A stretch of DNA of 64,000 nt from Agromyces lapidis (GCF_009749405.1 NZ_WBIQ01000002.1:434001-498000), one strand, 5' to 3'. Positions 8,437 to 27,031 are shown, numbered from the stretch's first letter. The notes: a model not told the origin generated them from the sequence alone. Made by a program: numbers and translations.

Positions 8437-8488
8437 TCGCCCCCGAAGACCCGACCACCGACCGAATCATCAGAGAAGTGAGAGAAAC

Positions 8489-11068
8489 GTGAACAGCACA
8501 GAGTCCGAAGAACCGATGTTCCGCCGCAGACCGGTCGTCGCGCGCCTCGCGAGCCTCGCGCTCGCGGCCGCCCTCGGCGGAGCGGCGATCGCCGCACCGC
8601 TCGGCGCGGCCGCAGAGGAGGCGTCGATCCCGGCAGGTTCCGCCGAGCAGGTGGATGCCTCGGGCGAGAATGCGGTGAGCGACGACGCCGACGCGCAGGC
8701 GGAGAGCGAAGCCGTGACCGAAGCCGCAGCCGAAGCCGAGACCGAAGCCGCAGCCGAGTCAGGTGCCGAGACCTCCTCCGCGGACCCGGCAGAGCCGCCC
8801 GCCGAGCCGGAGAACGCGGAGAGCGCATCGGCCGCTGCCGTGGGCGAGCCCGGCGACGTCCGCGACGAGGACGTCGCCGAGGCATCCGCCCCCGGCCCTT
8901 CGTCCGTCGAGGCGACGGCGAAGTCGATCGAAGGCGGGCCGCAGGAGCTCGGCGGTGCGAACAGTGCGCCGGTCGCGGTCGACGACAACTGGCAGATGGT
9001 GCAGGACACGACGCTGCAGGTTTCCAGCCCGAGCGTGTTGCAGAACGACTTCGACCCCGACGGCGACTGGTTCAACCTGGTCGACTCCACCGTCCCGTCG
9101 GTGGGCGACCGTGAAGGTTGGGGAGGGTTCCCCGGCTTCGCGTACTCGCCGCCGGCCGGCTTCACGGGCACGGTGACCTGGCAGTACCAGATCCGCGACG
9201 ACCACGACGACGCAGACCTCGAGAGCGAGTGGGCCACGGTCAGCGTCGAGGTGCTGCCCACCGGCAGCGACGTCGCGCTGCCGCCGGTCGCCGCCGACGA
9301 CACCTATCTGTTCACACCGGGCAGCCCGCTCTACATCGCGGACTTCCAGGGCCTCCTCGCGAACGACGAGCTCGACGGGCAGGCCGTCACCTCGATCGAG
9401 CTCCCGTACGGTGACGACATCGGCAACGGCCGGGTGACGATGCTGGGCGACGGCGGAGCCTTCCTCGCCGACGCGGGGGACGCAGCCCCGGCGAGCCACG
9501 ACCTCCAGTACCGCGTCTGCACGGCGATCGGCTGCAGCTTCGCGACCCTCTGGCTCTCCCCGACCGACACGGGGGTCGAACCCTCGGGGCCCGACGCGAT
9601 CCCCGAAGCGCCCGTCGCCGCGCCCGATGTCTACGGCGTCGTGAAGGACACGCCGCGCACCGTCTCAGCCGGCGAAGGCCTGCTGGTGAACGACACCGAC
9701 GTCGAGCTCGGCCAGCCCGGCGAGTCGCTCGAGGCGATCGTCGACACGGCCGGTCTCCAGGGTGCGCTGCAGTGGTCGACCGACGGGTCGTTCACGTACA
9801 CGCCGCCAGCGGGCTTCTCGGGCACCGACACGTTCCACTACTTCGCGAACGACCAGCACGCCTACGCGAGCAAGACCGTCGTGGTCGAGCTGCAGGTCGG
9901 CGACGGCTCGGTGAACCACCGCCCGGTCGCGGTACCCGACCACTACACCGTCGCCGCGGGCGAATCGCTCTACATCCCTGCACCGAGCCAAGTCGCGAAC
10001 GACATCGACGCCGACGGCGACGACGTCGAGTGGGCCGGCGCCGGCGACTCGCCCCAGGGCAGCTGGAAGACCTTCAGCGACGGATGGTCGGTGTACACGC
10101 CGCCCGTCGGATTCGTCGGCACCGACCGCCTGACGTACCGGGTGCGCGACGAGCACGGCCTCATGGGCGCCGACGAGGGCGAGATCACGATCGACGTGGT
10201 CCAGTCGGACGGCCAGGCCAACACCCCGCCCGTGCCGGTGGCGGATCGCTACTTCGTGCAGTCGGGCGAGTCGATCACCGTCCCCGCCTCGGAAGGAGTC
10301 CTCCTGAACGACACCGATGCCGATGGCGACGTGATCGAGGTCCTGGCTTCCAGCGGAGCCTACAAGGGCGATGCGAAGCTCGCGGCGGACGGCTCGTTCA
10401 GCTACACGGCGCCGGTGGGATTCACGGGTTCCGACTGGCTCGAGTTCTCGATCACCGACGGACGGAGCAAGGTCGTCTCGATGGCCGTGCAGCTCGTGGT
10501 GTACGCGGAGGGCGAGGAGCCGCTGTACGGCGCCGACGACGTCTACACCACCACGCAGGGCGTCACGCTCGACGTCGCCGCACCCGGTCTGCTCGAGAAC
10601 GACCACGCGCCCGACGGTTCCGCCAAGGTCGTTGCCTACCTGCTCACCGAACCGGGCCACGGCAGTGTCGACTGGAACGCGGACGGCTCGTTCACCTACA
10701 CGCCGGAAGCAGGGTTCACGGGAAGCGACTCCTTCCGATACACCGTGACGGCCGACGACCAGTGGTCGTACCCGACGGTGACGATCGAGGTGCTCCCGGC
10801 CGAGCCGGGCGAGGGCACGCCCACCGAACCCGGGACGCCGACCGAGCCCGGCGGCGACGACACCCCCGTCACCGAGGAGCCGGCGGTCGCGCCCGCCCGC
10901 CAAGAGGAGGCAGGCCCGGCCGCGGCGCCGGCGGCCGGCGCCGAGTCTGCGCTCGCCGAGACCGGCGCCGAGGTGCGGGGCGCGGCCGAGGCATCCGCCC
11001 TCGCGCTGCTGCTCGGGCTCATGGCGCTCGCCGCAGCCCGATTCCGTCGGCGCGGCAGCGCTCGCTGA
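8489..11068 (+). CDS. Cell-wall-anchored surface protein with six Ig/cadherin-like repeats and LAETG sorting signal
   Basis: An 859-aa exported protein. Residues 10-42 form a signal peptide ([22 protein letters not shown]...). Residues 43-150 are acidic and Ala/Glu-rich. Six Big_9-like tandem repeats then begin near residues 158, 262, 371, 475, 577 and 678, each with a 'PVA.DD.Y' start, an 'LxND.DxDGD' calcium-type loop and an 'F.YTPP.GFxGTDxFxY' end. A Pro/Thr/Glu linker leads to LAETG at 822-826, a hydrophobic helix and RFRRR. LAxTG fits the class E sortase type of high-GC actinobacteria. The start is GTG 8489 or ATG 8516; both have weak ribosome sites. An adhesin or wall-structural role is inferred. 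Control by the LAL regulator is possible from position. Confidence 0.82.
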   Translation: MNSTESEEPMFRRRPVVARLASLALAAALGGAAIAAPLGAAAEEASIPAGSAEQVDASGENAVSDDADAQAESEAVTEAAAEAETEAAAESGAETSSADPAEPPAEPENAESASAAAVGEPGDVRDEDVAEASAPGPSSVEATAKSIEGGPQELGGANSAPVAVDDNWQMVQDTTLQVSSPSVLQNDFDPDGDWFNLVDSTVPSVGDREGWGGFPGFAYSPPAGFTGTVTWQYQIRDDHDDADLESEWATVSVEVLPTGSDVALPPVAADDTYLFTPGSPLYIADFQGLLANDELDGQAVTSIELPYGDDIGNGRVTMLGDGGAFLADAGDAAPASHDLQYRVCTAIGCSFATLWLSPTDTGVEPSGPDAIPEAPVAAPDVYGVVKDTPRTVSAGEGLLVNDTDVELGQPGESLEAIVDTAGLQGALQWSTDGSFTYTPPAGFSGTDTFHYFANDQHAYASKTVVVELQVGDGSVNHRPVAVPDHYTVAAGESLYIPAPSQVANDIDADGDDVEWAGAGDSPQGSWKTFSDGWSVYTPPVGFVGTDRLTYRVRDEHGLMGADEGEITIDVVQSDGQANTPPVPVADRYFVQSGESITVPASEGVLLNDTDADGDVIEVLASSGAYKGDAKLAADGSFSYTAPVGFTGSDWLEFSITDGRSKVVSMAVQLVVYAEGEEPLYGADDVYTTTQGVTLDVAAPGLLENDHAPDGSAKVVAYLLTEPGHGSVDWNADGSFTYTPEAGFTGSDSFRYTVTADDQWSYPTVTIEVLPAEPGEGTPTEPGTPTEPGGDDTPVTEEPAVAPARQEEAGPAAAPAAGAESALAETGAEVRGAAEASALALLLGLMALAAARFRRRGSAR

Positions 11069-11075
11069 ACCCCGT

Positions 11076-11112
11076 CACGAGGGGCCGATCTCACGGAGTT
11101 CGGCCCCTCGTG
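11076..11112 (+). terminator. Hairpin terminator after the surface-protein gene
   Basis: A perfect 13-bp stem (CACGAGGGGCCGA with TCGGCCCCTCGTG) encloses an 11-nt loop and starts 7 nt after the stop codon. It lacks a T-run, as is common in high-GC actinobacteria. Confidence 0.75.
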
Positions 11113-11176
11113 GCATCCTCGAAACGGGCCCGACGCGCGGTTATACCGGACATCTGCGAACAAATCAAGAATCGGA

Positions 11177-11206
11177 CTGGACTTGGCGCGTCGGATCGCA
11201 TATAGT
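11177..11206 (+). promoter_or_regulatory. Candidate rpoB promoter (CTGGAC, 18 bp, TATAGT)
   Basis: TATAGT at 11201-11206 is a good -10 with CTGGAC at 11177-11182 as a weak -35. It would give a leader of about 155 nt before the TTG start of rpoB. Apart from this promoter and the terminator at 11076-11112, the 298-bp gap 11069-11366 shows nothing else I can identify. Confidence 0.5.
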
Positions 11207-11366
11207 TGACGTTTGCGCTCCCAGACCCTGCATGCCTTCATATTGCGGTCGGCTTCGTGTGTGTCGAGATCCTGCGATCTTCGACGTCGCACCATGTCTG
11301 AGGGGTACTGAACTCTCTCCGCTACCGACAGTGAACCGGCCCGACGGGGCCATGGAGGTTATTCAC

Positions 11367-14858
<3,492 letters not shown>

Positions 14859-14901
14859 GCCAGGCCAGTAGACGACTACAGAGACTTTCCAAGGAGAGAA
14901 A

Positions 14902-18798
<3,897 letters not shown>

Positions 18799-18811
18799 GG
18801 CGCGAATCGTA

Positions 18812-18849
18812 CGAACGGCCCCCGATCCCAGCGGATCGGGGGCCGTTCG
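18812..18849 (+). terminator. rpoBC terminator hairpin
   Basis: A perfect 16-bp stem with the loop CCAGCG begins 13 nt after the rpoC stop. The arms are CGAACGGCCCCCGATC and its complement. No T-run follows. Confidence 0.85.
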
Positions 18850-18919
18850 GCGTTCCGGGGCGCGATCGGGAAACGCCGAACGATCCGCGCGGCGCGGGGC
18901 GGCGGCGGCCACGCGGCGT

Positions 18920-18925
18920 TACAGT
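18920..18925 (+). promoter_or_regulatory. Candidate -10 box TACAGT
   Basis: TACAGT lies 43 nt upstream of ATG 18969 and fits the TANNNT pattern used elsewhere in the window. No good -35 was found. Confidence 0.35.
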
Positions 18926-18968
18926 TGGCGCACCGCGGGTGCGAGGTGTACCCGAAAGGAGCGCGATC

Positions 18969-20084
18969 ATGAGCAGCACGACTCCCGGATCCGAGTCGGA
19001 CGACGAGGCGCGGCGCGACGAGGTGAGCGAGCCCGCGGAGGTCGTCGACGCCGACGAGACCGCTGAGGCTTCGACCGAGCCCGTGGGCGCGACCGAGCCC
19101 GGCACCGTCGAGGCGGACGAGCCCATCGCGCCGGCTGCGACCGCCGTTCCCGTCGACGCGGCCGAGCCTGCGGTCGGCGATGAAGCCGCTGCGGCCACTG
19201 CGACGACGACCGATCCCGTCGCTCCGGATGCCGCGGTGCCCGCCCCGCTCGACGAGCCCGAGCCTTCCGACGCGGCGGAGACGAGCGCGCTCGACGCCGC
19301 CGTGCTGCGGGCGAACGCAGGCGCTGAGACCTCCGCCGACCTCGACGACGAGCCCAACGGCATCGACGACGCGGATTCGGCGCCGCAGCCCGTGCCCGCG
19401 GGTTCCGTGCGTCGTGAGACCTACGTGCCCGCCTCGACGGCCGCCACCGCGGCCGCGGCCGGCGCGGCCACCCTCGCTCCCGAGCCCGCCACCGAGCTCG
19501 CACCCCAGTTCGGCGCGCAGACGGTCTACGTGCAGGCGCCCGAGCCGCCGCGTGCCAAGGGCAATCGGGCGTTCGGAGCCCTCGTCGCGCTCATCGGCGC
19601 CGCGCTGTTCGCAGCGCTCTACGCGGGGATCGCCTATCTGCTGCTCCTCAGCCAGGGCGACGCCGCCGAGGTGAACACCGTCTTCGTCGAGCGGTTCCTG
19701 GCGAAGCCCGTCTACTGGGTGCCGATCGTGGCCTTCTTCGTCGGCTTCGCGCTGCTCGCAGCGATCGTGAATCGCGGTCGCTGGTGGGCGTACGTCGTGT
19801 TCGGCCTGCTCGTCGGGGTCTTCGTGTACTTCGCGTACCTCGGCGGCGCACTGCTCACGGTCGAGGCGTGGACGCTCACCTTCGAGGAAGCGCAGTCGTT
19901 CATCGCGCAGCGCTGGCTCGATCCCTTCGCGATCGTCGCGGCCCTGATCGCCCGTGAGATCCCGATCTGGCTCGGCGGGTGGGTCGCCGCGCGCGGGCGC
20001 ACGGTGACCGAGCGCAATCGCGTCGCGCTCGAGGCGTACGACCGCGAGCTCGCCGCAGGCCCGCAGCCGCAACCGCTGCGCTGA
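18969..20084 (+). CDS. Four-helix membrane protein with long acidic Ala/Glu N-terminus, function unknown
   Basis: The 371-aa product has about 190 residues of low-complexity acidic sequence rich in Ala, Glu, Asp, Pro and Thr, predicted disordered and cytoplasmic. Four hydrophobic segments follow (around AFGALVALIGAALFAALYAG, VYWVPIVAFFVGFALLAAIV, WWAYVVFGLLVGVFVYFAYLG and PFAIVAALIAREIPIWLGGW) with a short basic tail. I know no characterised homologue. GAAAGGAG at 18954-18961 supports ATG 18969. It sits between rpoBC and the type VII-like cluster. A functional link to that cluster is possible, but there are 163 nt and a hairpin between them. Confidence 0.7.
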   Translation: MSSTTPGSESDDEARRDEVSEPAEVVDADETAEASTEPVGATEPGTVEADEPIAPAATAVPVDAAEPAVGDEAAAATATTTDPVAPDAAVPAPLDEPEPSDAAETSALDAAVLRANAGAETSADLDDEPNGIDDADSAPQPVPAGSVRRETYVPASTAATAAAAGAATLAPEPATELAPQFGAQTVYVQAPEPPRAKGNRAFGALVALIGAALFAALYAGIAYLLLLSQGDAAEVNTVFVERFLAKPVYWVPIVAFFVGFALLAAIVNRGRWWAYVVFGLLVGVFVYFAYLGGALLTVEAWTLTFEEAQSFIAQRWLDPFAIVAALIAREIPIWLGGWVAARGRTVTERNRVALEAYDRELAAGPQPQPLR

Positions 20085-20103
20085 TCGGGGCCGCTGCGGG
20101 CGG

Positions 20104-20120
20104 CTGTGCACAACGCACGG
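20104..20120 (+). terminator. Hairpin with ACAAC loop after the membrane-protein gene
   Basis: The 17-mer CTGTGCACAACGCACGG folds as a short stem around the loop ACAAC. The identical 17-mer is the tip of the rplQ terminator at 57317-57333. A candidate -10, TACGCT at 20140-20145, follows it before the next gene. Nothing else was identified in the gap 20085-20247. Confidence 0.45.
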
Positions 20121-20247
20121 CGGAGCCTGGGGCTGCGGGTACGCTCGTCAGACGGGGATGGTGACTCCTCCCCATCGACAGCGTGCCCACGATCGGGTTG
20201 GGTAGCAGCTTGGACCACCCTGCCGACCTGCCGATTCGAGGAGCGAC

Positions 20248-21504
20248 GTGAGCGTCACCATGGACATCGACGACGAGCCGACGCCCGGCCTCCGACCCGA
20301 TGGTCGTCCCGATCCCGAGTACGCGCGCGCGCTCGGCCTCGTGCCCGCGCCGACCGGTCGACGAGCCGGAGCCTTCGCGCTCGACGCCGCCATCTGGGCG
20401 GTGCTCGCGGCGCCGACCCTGATCGGGGTGCTGCTGCTCGTCGACCCCGTGCTCGCCTCTGGCGGCGACCCGAGCCGGCTCGGCTCGGCCGCGATCGGAC
20501 CGCTCATCGCGATCGCGGTCGGCGAGGCGCTCACCGTCGTCTTCGGCCTCGTGCAGCTCGTCTTGCACGGCCGGTTCGGCGTCACCGTCGGCAAGGCCGC
20601 GTCGGGGCTCCGTTCCGTGAGCGTGCGCGACTTCGGGCCTGCCGGCTTCTGGCGGGTCGTGCTGCGTGCCCTGGTGCTCGGCGCCGGTCAGCTCGTGCTG
20701 CCGTTCATCGGACCGGCGATCCTGTTCGCCTCGGGTTCCTGGGATCCCGAGCAGCGCGGCCGCTCCTGGCTCGATCGGGTGGGCGGATGCTACGTCGTCG
20801 ACGCCCGTCGCGCGCTCGACCCGTTCGACGCCCGGGCGATGCGACGGGCCCGACGCGTCGCGGCCGCGCCGCCCGAGGCCGAGGCGGTCCGACTCCCGTC
20901 GCTCGCGAGCGACCGCCCGCTCGGTGAGGTGTTCCAGATCCCGGCAGAGCGCTCCAGCTCGGGGGTCGTGTCGCCCGGGGCGACGAGCATCGACTCGTGG
21001 ACTCCGCCGCCGATCGGCGGCGATGCCGCGGCGGCGCCGCCGGCGCCCCCGGCCTTCACCCCGCCTGCACCGGCTCAGCCGGCACCGCCTCCAGCCGCAC
21101 CGGCACCGCTCCCGGTGCCCGCGCCGGCGGTGTCGGGCACCGCTCCGGGCGCCGGCCCGTCGGCGCCGGCCCGGATCGTGCTCCGCTTCGACGACGGCAC
21201 CGCTGTCGAGGCATCCGCATTCGGCCTGCTCGGCCGCGCCCCCGATGCCGGACCCGGAGCGACCGCCCAGCTGCTGCCCGTCGACGATCCTTCGAAGCGG
21301 ATCTCGAAGGTGCACGCGGAGTTCGGAGCCGTCGACGGGGGATTCTGGATCGCCGACCGCGGCTCGACCAACGGCACCGAGGTGCGCCTGCCCGACGGCC
21401 GCGTCGTCGAACTCGTGCCCGGCGTGCGCACCCCGCTCGCACCGGGTGCGCTCGTGGTCGTCGGCGGTCGCAGTTTCACCATCACGAGCGAGCCCGGAAG
21501 GTAA
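20248..21504 (+). CDS. RDD-FHA membrane protein of a type VII-like secretion locus
   Basis: A 418-aa fusion. Residues 35-185 form an RDD domain: GRRAGAFALDAAIWAVLAAPTL carries the Arg/Asp signature, with three to four hydrophobic segments and GRFGVTVGKAASGLRSV. A Pro/Ala-rich linker covers residues 250-305. A C-terminal FHA phosphothreonine-binding domain covers roughly 310-416 (FGLLGRAPDAG, KRISKVHAEF, DRGSTNGTEV). FHA domains are frequent accessory parts of actinobacterial ESX loci and connect them to Ser/Thr kinases. GTG 20248 follows GAGGAG at 20238-20243. The next gene starts 3 nt after the stop, so the two proteins are very likely co-translated and may interact at the membrane. Confidence 0.83.
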   Translation: MSVTMDIDDEPTPGLRPDGRPDPEYARALGLVPAPTGRRAGAFALDAAIWAVLAAPTLIGVLLLVDPVLASGGDPSRLGSAAIGPLIAIAVGEALTVVFGLVQLVLHGRFGVTVGKAASGLRSVSVRDFGPAGFWRVVLRALVLGAGQLVLPFIGPAILFASGSWDPEQRGRSWLDRVGGCYVVDARRALDPFDARAMRRARRVAAAPPEAEAVRLPSLASDRPLGEVFQIPAERSSSGVVSPGATSIDSWTPPPIGGDAAAAPPAPPAFTPPAPAQPAPPPAAPAPLPVPAPAVSGTAPGAGPSAPARIVLRFDDGTAVEASAFGLLGRAPDAGPGATAQLLPVDDPSKRISKVHAEFGAVDGGFWIADRGSTNGTEVRLPDGRVVELVPGVRTPLAPGALVVVGGRSFTITSEPGR

Positions 21505-21507
21505 GGC

Positions 21508-24500
21508 ATGAAGCTCAAACTCGGACTCCGCCGTCAGCAGGGCGCGCCGGTCGATCTCGTCATCACCGCCGACGCGACCGCGACCGTCGGCGACGTCGCG
21601 CGCGCGATCGCCACGAACGATCCGAGCACCCCGGTGCTCGGCGGCACCGCCGGGGTGACCCTCGCGGTCGCGCCCCCGACCTCGAGCGAGCCCGTCGTGC
21701 TCGACCCGCAGGTGCTCATCGGCGACGCGCCGATCGGCTCGGGCTTCAACGCCGCCGTCGTGGCCCATGCGCCTCGGCCGAACGGCGCGACTGCCGAGGC
21801 GGTCGCCGTGATGCGGGTGCACTCCGGCGCCGACGCGGGCCGAGAGTTCGGCCTGCCCCGCGGGGCGAGCATCATCGGGCGCGGCGCCGACGCCGATCTC
21901 GTGCTCGCCGACTCGCTCGTCTCGAAGCGGCACGCCCGCATCGAGGTCGATCACTCGATCGAGCTGGTCGACCTGAATTCCGCCAACGGGCTGCTCGTCG
22001 ACGGCGGGCTGGTTCAGCGCGTCAGAGTCATCCCGGGCCAGGTCATCACCATCGGCGCCACCGAGGTCTCCTTCGACCTCGCCGCGAGCGCGGCGGGCGC
22101 CCCCGACGCCTCGGTGCTCGAGCGCGGCGGCGCGCTCATGTTCAACCGCTCACCGCGGGTCGAGGTGCGCTACCCGGGCACCGAGCACCGCCATCCGGTG
22201 ATCCCCTCCGAAGCCGAGCCCCGCATGTTCCCGTGGCCGATGATCATGGCGCCGGTGCTGCTCGGGCTCGCGATGTTCGCGATGACCCAACGCCCGACCT
22301 CCCTCCTCATCGTGGTCATGGCGCCGCTCATGATGCTCGGCAACTTCGTCGGGCAGCGCACCCAGCAGGGCAAGAAACTGCGGCTCGAGATCGAGACCTT
22401 CGAGACGCAGATCGAAGACCTCGAGGAGTCGCTCCGCGCCGAGACCATCGTCGAGCGCGAGCGCAGGCACGACGAGGCCCCCGCGGTCGCGCACGTCTAC
22501 GAGCAGGCGATGCGCCTCGGCCCGCTGCTCTGGACCAGGCGCCCCGAGCACTGGAACTTCCTCGGGCTGCGGCTCGGCGTCGGCCGGGCGCGCAGCCGCA
22601 ACACGATCGCCGAATCGAACGACCAGCGGGGCATCGCCCGCTACGCGAAGCAGGTCGACGTGCTCCGTAACCGGCACGAGCGCATCGACGATGTGCCGCT
22701 CATCGAGCTGCTGCCGGTCTCGGGCGCCATCGGCATCGCAGGTCCCCGGCACCTCGCCGCCGACGTGCTCCGAGGCCTCGGCGTGCAGCTGTTCGGCCTG
22801 CACGCGCCGAACGAACTCATCACCACGGCGATCGTCGACCCGGCATGGGCGAAGGAGCTCGAGTGGATGAAGTGGCTCCCGCACACCACGAGCCCCCGCT
22901 CGCCGTTCGCCGAGATGGCCCTCGCCGACAGCCAGTCGGCGGGCACGGCGCTGCTGAACGGGCTCGAGGAGTCGATCATGTCGCGGCTGTCGGGATCGCC
23001 CGGACGGCGCGGGCCGCTGCGGCTGCCCGATACGAGCATGGAGCGCGGCGCCAAGGTCGGCGAGGAGATCGGCGCGAATCGGGATGCCGCGTCCGACCTC
23101 GCCCTCGTGCTCGTCGCCTCGAACGACGCGCCCGTCGACCGCCCCCGCCTCACCCAGCTGATCGAGCGCGGTGCCGACGTCGGCGTCTACACGATCTTCC
23201 TCGCCCCCACGGTCGAGTCGCTGCCCGCCGCCTGCCGCACCTACATCGACGCGAGCGACGGCCTCGACCGCGCCAAGGTCGGCTACGTCCGCGCCGGCGA
23301 GCAGTACGAGCGGGTCGCCATCGAAGGCGTCTCGAACCAGTACGCCGAGGTCTTCGCGAAGCGATTGGCGCCCGTCGCGGACTCGAGCTCGGTCACCGCC
23401 GACTCGTCCGACCTGCCGCGGAGCGTCTCCTTCCTGAAGCTCATCGGCACCGAGATGGCCGCCCAGCCGCTCTCGGTGGCCGAGCGCTGGCGGCAGAACA
23501 ACTCGATCCTCGACCGATCGCGCGGCCAGCGCCCCAGGTTGAAGCGCGCCGGCACGCTGAAGGCGTACATCGGCCAGGGGAGCCCCGACGCGATGTCGCT
23601 CGACCTGCGAACGCAGGGCCCGCACGCCCTCGTCGGCGGCACCACGGGTTCGGGCAAGTCCGAGTTCCTGCAGGCCTGGGTGCTCGGCATGGCGGCCGAG
23701 TACAGCCCCGACCGGGTCACCTTCCTCTTCGTCGACTACAAGGGCGGTTCGGCGTTCGCCGACTGCGTCGAGCTGCCGCACTGCGTCGGGCTCGTCACCG
23801 ACCTGAGCCCGCACCTCGTGCGTCGCGCGCTGACGAGCCTTCGAGCCGAGCTGCACCATCGCGAGCACCTCTTCAATCGCAAGAAGGCGAAGGACCTCCT
23901 CGAGCTCGAGAAGCGCCAGGATCCCGAGACTCCGCCGGCGCTCGTGCTCGTGATCGACGAGTTCGCGGCGCTCGCGGGTGAGGTGCCCGAGTTCGTCGAC
24001 GGCGTCGTCGACATCGCCCAGCGCGGTCGCTCGCTCGGCATCCACCTGATCATGGCGACGCAGCGCCCCGCAGGTGTCATCAAAGACAACCTGCGGGCGA
24101 ACACCAACCTCCGCGTCGCGCTGCGCATGGCCGACGAATCCGACTCGAACGACGTCGTCGGCGACCCGGTCGCGGGCACCTTCGACCCCTCCATCCCCGG
24201 TCGCGGCATCGCGAAGACGGGTCCGGGGCGTCTCGTGCCCTTCCAGTCGGGTTACGCGGGCGGGTGGACGTCGGACACCCCTGAGCAGGCGCAGGTGAAG
24301 GTCGCCGAGCTGCGCTTCGGGTCGATCACGCTCTGGGAGTCCGACAACGATCAGGAGTCGGACTCGCATGACGACGACCTCGGTCCGAACGATCAGAAGC
24401 GCCTCGTCGCCTCGCTCGTGTCGGCGGCCTCGGACAGTCGCATCCCGGCGCCGCGGCGGCCGTGGCTCGACGAGCTCGCGACGACCGTCGATCTCGCCGA

Positions 24501-25998
24501 GCTCGCCCTCGAGGGCGATGCGCGCATCCCGCTCGGTCGCGCCGACATTCCTGAGCGGCAGTTGCAGGAGGCGGTCTACTTCGAGCCCGACACCGATGGG
24601 CACCTGCTCGTCTACGGCACGAGCGGCGCCGGAAAGACGACCGTGCTGCGCACGATCGCCGTGGCGGCGGGGGCTCGGCCCGAGCGCGGGCGCGTGCACG
24701 TCTACGGCCTCGACTTCGGCACCGGCTCGCTGCGTTCGCTCGAGTCGCTTCCTCAGGTCGGATCGATCGTCCCCGGTGATGACGCGGAGCGCGTTCAGCG
24801 CCTGCTGAAGACGCTGCGCGGCACGCTCGACGACCGTGCGAAGCGCTTCTCCGCGGTGAACGCCGCGAGCCTCACGGAGTATCGCTCGATCACGGGTCGC
24901 GACGAACCGCGCCTGCTCGTGCTCATCGACGGCTTCGGCACGTTCAAGCAGGAGTGGGAGGGCACGTCGGCGCGTGCGCCGTACTACAACGTGTTCATGC
25001 GCATGCTCGGCGAGGGGCGTCCGCTCGGCATCCACGCGGTCGCAACGGCCGACCGCTACGGCGCCGTTCCCACGGCGGTGAGCGCGAACGTCAACCGCCG
25101 TGTGGTGCTGCGGCTCGCCGACGAGAGCTCGTACGCGATCCTCGGCGCCCCGAAGGACGTCCTGAACGAGCGCAGCGCCCCCGGGCGCGCGATCGTCGAC
25201 GGGCTCGAGACGCAGATCGCGGTGCTCGGCGGTACCACGAACGTCGCCGAGCAGACCCAGGCGATGGAGGCATTCGCCGCCTCGCTGCGGGAGCGCGGGG
25301 CATCCGAGGCGCCCGAGATCGGCTCGCTGCCGACCGAACTCCGCGCCGACGAACTGCCCGACTCGATCGACGGGGCGCCGGTGATCGGCGTCGCCGACGA
25401 CGTGCTCGGCCCCAAGGGCTTCGAGCCGATGGGCACCTTCGTGGTGGCCGGCCCGCCCCAGAGCGGCAAGACCAACGCGCTGCGCGCGCTCATCGAGGCG
25501 GTCGCCCGCTTCGATCCCGAGACGGAGTTCTTCCACTTCGGCGGGCGCCGGGCCGCCCTGCGCGACGCGCGCGCATGGCGGCGCACGGCGTCGTCGATCG
25601 AAGACGCGCGGGCGCTTGCGAAGGAGCTCAAGGAGCTCGTCGCCGACGAGTCGATCACCAAGCGCATCATGATCGTCGTCGAGAACATCACCGAGTTCGG
25701 CGACACCGATGCCGAGCGCCCCATGAAGGAGCTCTTCCAGGCGGTCAACCGCAGCGAGCACTTCCTCATCGGCGACGGGGACGTCTCGCAGCTCTCGAGC
25801 GGGTACGGCCTCGTCGGCGAACTCAAGGCCGGACGCCGTGGCATCGCGCTGCGTCCCGAGACGTACGACGGCGACTCGCTCTTCAAGGTGCCGTTCCCGA
25901 AGGTCGCGCGTCATGAGTTCCCGGCCGGGCGAGGCATCTTCGTCGAGAACGGGCGCTTCGTGACGGTGCAACTGCCGTTGGTCGAGGTCGCCCGATGA
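21508..25998 (+). CDS. EssC/EccC-like type VII secretion ATPase with three FtsK/SpoIIIE domains
   Basis: A 1496-aa motor protein. Residues 1-85 look like a ubiquitin-fold (YukD/EsaB-like) domain. Residues 92-190 are an FHA domain ([26 protein letters not shown]). Two membrane segments lie at about 240-282. ATPase 1 is intact: Walker [10 protein letters not shown] at 710-718 and Walker B LVLVIDEF with D817 and E818. ATPase 2 has GTSGAGKTT at 1037-1045 but its Walker B reads VLIDGF, lacking the glutamate. ATPase 3 has GPPQSGKTN near 1315-1323 and a degenerate VVENI. N-terminal sensory domains followed by membrane and three ATPase modules match Firmicutes EssC more than mycobacterial EccCa/EccCb. 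It probably drives export of the WXG100 protein encoded downstream. Confidence 0.88.
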   Translation: MKLKLGLRRQQGAPVDLVITADATATVGDVARAIATNDPSTPVLGGTAGVTLAVAPPTSSEPVVLDPQVLIGDAPIGSGFNAAVVAHAPRPNGATAEAVAVMRVHSGADAGREFGLPRGASIIGRGADADLVLADSLVSKRHARIEVDHSIELVDLNSANGLLVDGGLVQRVRVIPGQVITIGATEVSFDLAASAAGAPDASVLERGGALMFNRSPRVEVRYPGTEHRHPVIPSEAEPRMFPWPMIMAPVLLGLAMFAMTQRPTSLLIVVMAPLMMLGNFVGQRTQQGKKLRLEIETFETQIEDLEESLRAETIVERERRHDEAPAVAHVYEQAMRLGPLLWTRRPEHWNFLGLRLGVGRARSRNTIAESNDQRGIARYAKQVDVLRNRHERIDDVPLIELLPVSGAIGIAGPRHLAADVLRGLGVQLFGLHAPNELITTAIVDPAWAKELEWMKWLPHTTSPRSPFAEMALADSQSAGTALLNGLEESIMSRLSGSPGRRGPLRLPDTSMERGAKVGEEIGANRDAASDLALVLVASNDAPVDRPRLTQLIERGADVGVYTIFLAPTVESLPAACRTYIDASDGLDRAKVGYVRAGEQYERVAIEGVSNQYAEVFAKRLAPVADSSSVTADSSDLPRSVSFLKLIGTEMAAQPLSVAERWRQNNSILDRSRGQRPRLKRAGTLKAYIGQGSPDAMSLDLRTQGPHALVGGTTGSGKSEFLQAWVLGMAAEYSPDRVTFLFVDYKGGSAFADCVELPHCVGLVTDLSPHLVRRALTSLRAELHHREHLFNRKKAKDLLELEKRQDPETPPALVLVIDEFAALAGEVPEFVDGVVDIAQRGRSLGIHLIMATQRPAGVIKDNLRANTNLRVALRMADESDSNDVVGDPVAGTFDPSIPGRGIAKTGPGRLVPFQSGYAGGWTSDTPEQAQVKVAELRFGSITLWESDNDQESDSHDDDLGPNDQKRLVASLVSAASDSRIPAPRRPWLDELATTVDLAELALEGDARIPLGRADIPERQLQEAVYFEPDTDGHLLVYGTSGAGKTTVLRTIAVAAGARPERGRVHVYGLDFGTGSLRSLESLPQVGSIVPGDDAERVQRLLKTLRGTLDDRAKRFSAVNAASLTEYRSITGRDEPRLLVLIDGFGTFKQEWEGTSARAPYYNVFMRMLGEGRPLGIHAVATADRYGAVPTAVSANVNRRVVLRLADESSYAILGAPKDVLNERSAPGRAIVDGLETQIAVLGGTTNVAEQTQAMEAFAASLRERGASEAPEIGSLPTELRADELPDSIDGAPVIGVADDVLGPKGFEPMGTFVVAGPPQSGKTNALRALIEAVARFDPETEFFHFGGRRAALRDARAWRRTASSIEDARALAKELKELVADESITKRIMIVVENITEFGDTDAERPMKELFQAVNRSEHFLIGDGDVSQLSSGYGLVGELKAGRRGIALRPETYDGDSLFKVPFPKVARHEFPAGRGIFVENGRFVTVQLPLVEVAR

Positions 25999-26954
25999 GC
26001 CGCGGTGACCACGGCGACATCGCCGACGATTCGACGACCACGCCATGGATCACGGTCGTCGAGCGCGTCGCCCCGGCCGCGCGCGCCGTGGCCGTGCTCG
26101 GTGACGGCGGCGAAGGCCGGCGCCGGGCCGTGCGCAGCTACGCCGAAGGCGACCGGATCGACGGACCCGAGCTCGTGCCGATCATGCTCGGCCTCCAGCG
26201 CGAGGCGGCATCGGACGCGTTGCGTCCGGCGCTCGCGGCCCTCGCCGAGCGCGACGCCGAGGCTCGCCGGGGCGCGAACCGCCGGGCGGACGACGCATTC
26301 CTCGGCGGCGTCTCCGCTGCGGGTTCCGGCTCCGCGCGCAGCGCATCCCTGTGGCCCCTCGCGCTCGCAGTCCTCGCCGCCATCGTCGGACCGGTGCTCG
26401 CGTTCCCCGCGAAGAACGGGGGATACCTCCTCGAGTCCGAACCGGCGGCCCTCTGGGGCGGCGCGCTGTCGCTGGCCGCAGCACTCTGGATGGCGTTCGC
26501 CGAACCCAGGCGCCGCAACGTGCTCGCGATGCACTATCCGCCGAAGCTCCTCATCCTCCTCGCGGTGCTCGCGGCGATCGGGCTCGCGCTCCTCTGGTGG
26601 CAGGTCTCGCGCGACGGCTGGTGGGTGACCTGGCCGATCGTCGTCGGCACCCTGATGTTCGCGGGGGCGATCGTGCTCGAGCTCCGCGCCTTCGTCGAGT
26701 TCCGCGCCTGGCAGCGCGAGCACGTCCCCGCGGCGATCGCCGAGGCGGAGCGCGCCGTTGCGGCCGCCCACGACGAGGTGGAGCGGATCGACGCAGATTC
26801 GCTGCGCGAACTCGAGAGGCTCCTGGCCGAGGAGCCCGAGGCAGAGGGCCTCATGCGGAGGGCGGCCGTCGTCGACGGGCTCGGCGTCCTCTACCTCCGC
26901 CGCCTGCTGGACAGCGCGACCGCGGAGGAGTGCCTGGTCCGAGGGCTCGCCTGA
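25995..26954 (+). CDS. Multi-pass membrane protein of the type VII-like locus
   Basis: The 319-aa product has an N-terminal cytoplasmic region of about 115 residues, then four hydrophobic stretches ([57 protein letters not shown] and [18 protein letters not shown]). A charged helical tail of about 90 residues, likely a coiled coil, follows ([31 protein letters not shown]). It is not recognisably EccB, EccD, EccE, EsaA or EssB. ATGA overlap with the EssC-like gene ties its translation to that gene. By position it is the best candidate for an extra membrane component of the secretion complex, but this is inference. Confidence 0.72.
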   Translation: MSRGDHGDIADDSTTTPWITVVERVAPAARAVAVLGDGGEGRRRAVRSYAEGDRIDGPELVPIMLGLQREAASDALRPALAALAERDAEARRGANRRADDAFLGGVSAAGSGSARSASLWPLALAVLAAIVGPVLAFPAKNGGYLLESEPAALWGGALSLAAALWMAFAEPRRRNVLAMHYPPKLLILLAVLAAIGLALLWWQVSRDGWWVTWPIVVGTLMFAGAIVLELRAFVEFRAWQREHVPAAIAEAERAVAAAHDEVERIDADSLRELERLLAEEPEAEGLMRRAAVVDGLGVLYLRRLLDSATAEECLVRGLA

Positions 26955-27031
26955 GCTGCATGCCGTCGGATCTCACCGGCCCTGCCAGCTCATGGGGAGT
27001 GCTGCCCATTCTCCGGGTTTCGGGGGACGGT

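Noticed and set aside
11232..11366. Longer rpoB beginning at 11232, or at ATG 11352
   Set aside because: No ribosome site precedes 11232 and the added residues are not RpoB-like; ATG 11352 overlaps the GGAGG that serves TTG 11367.
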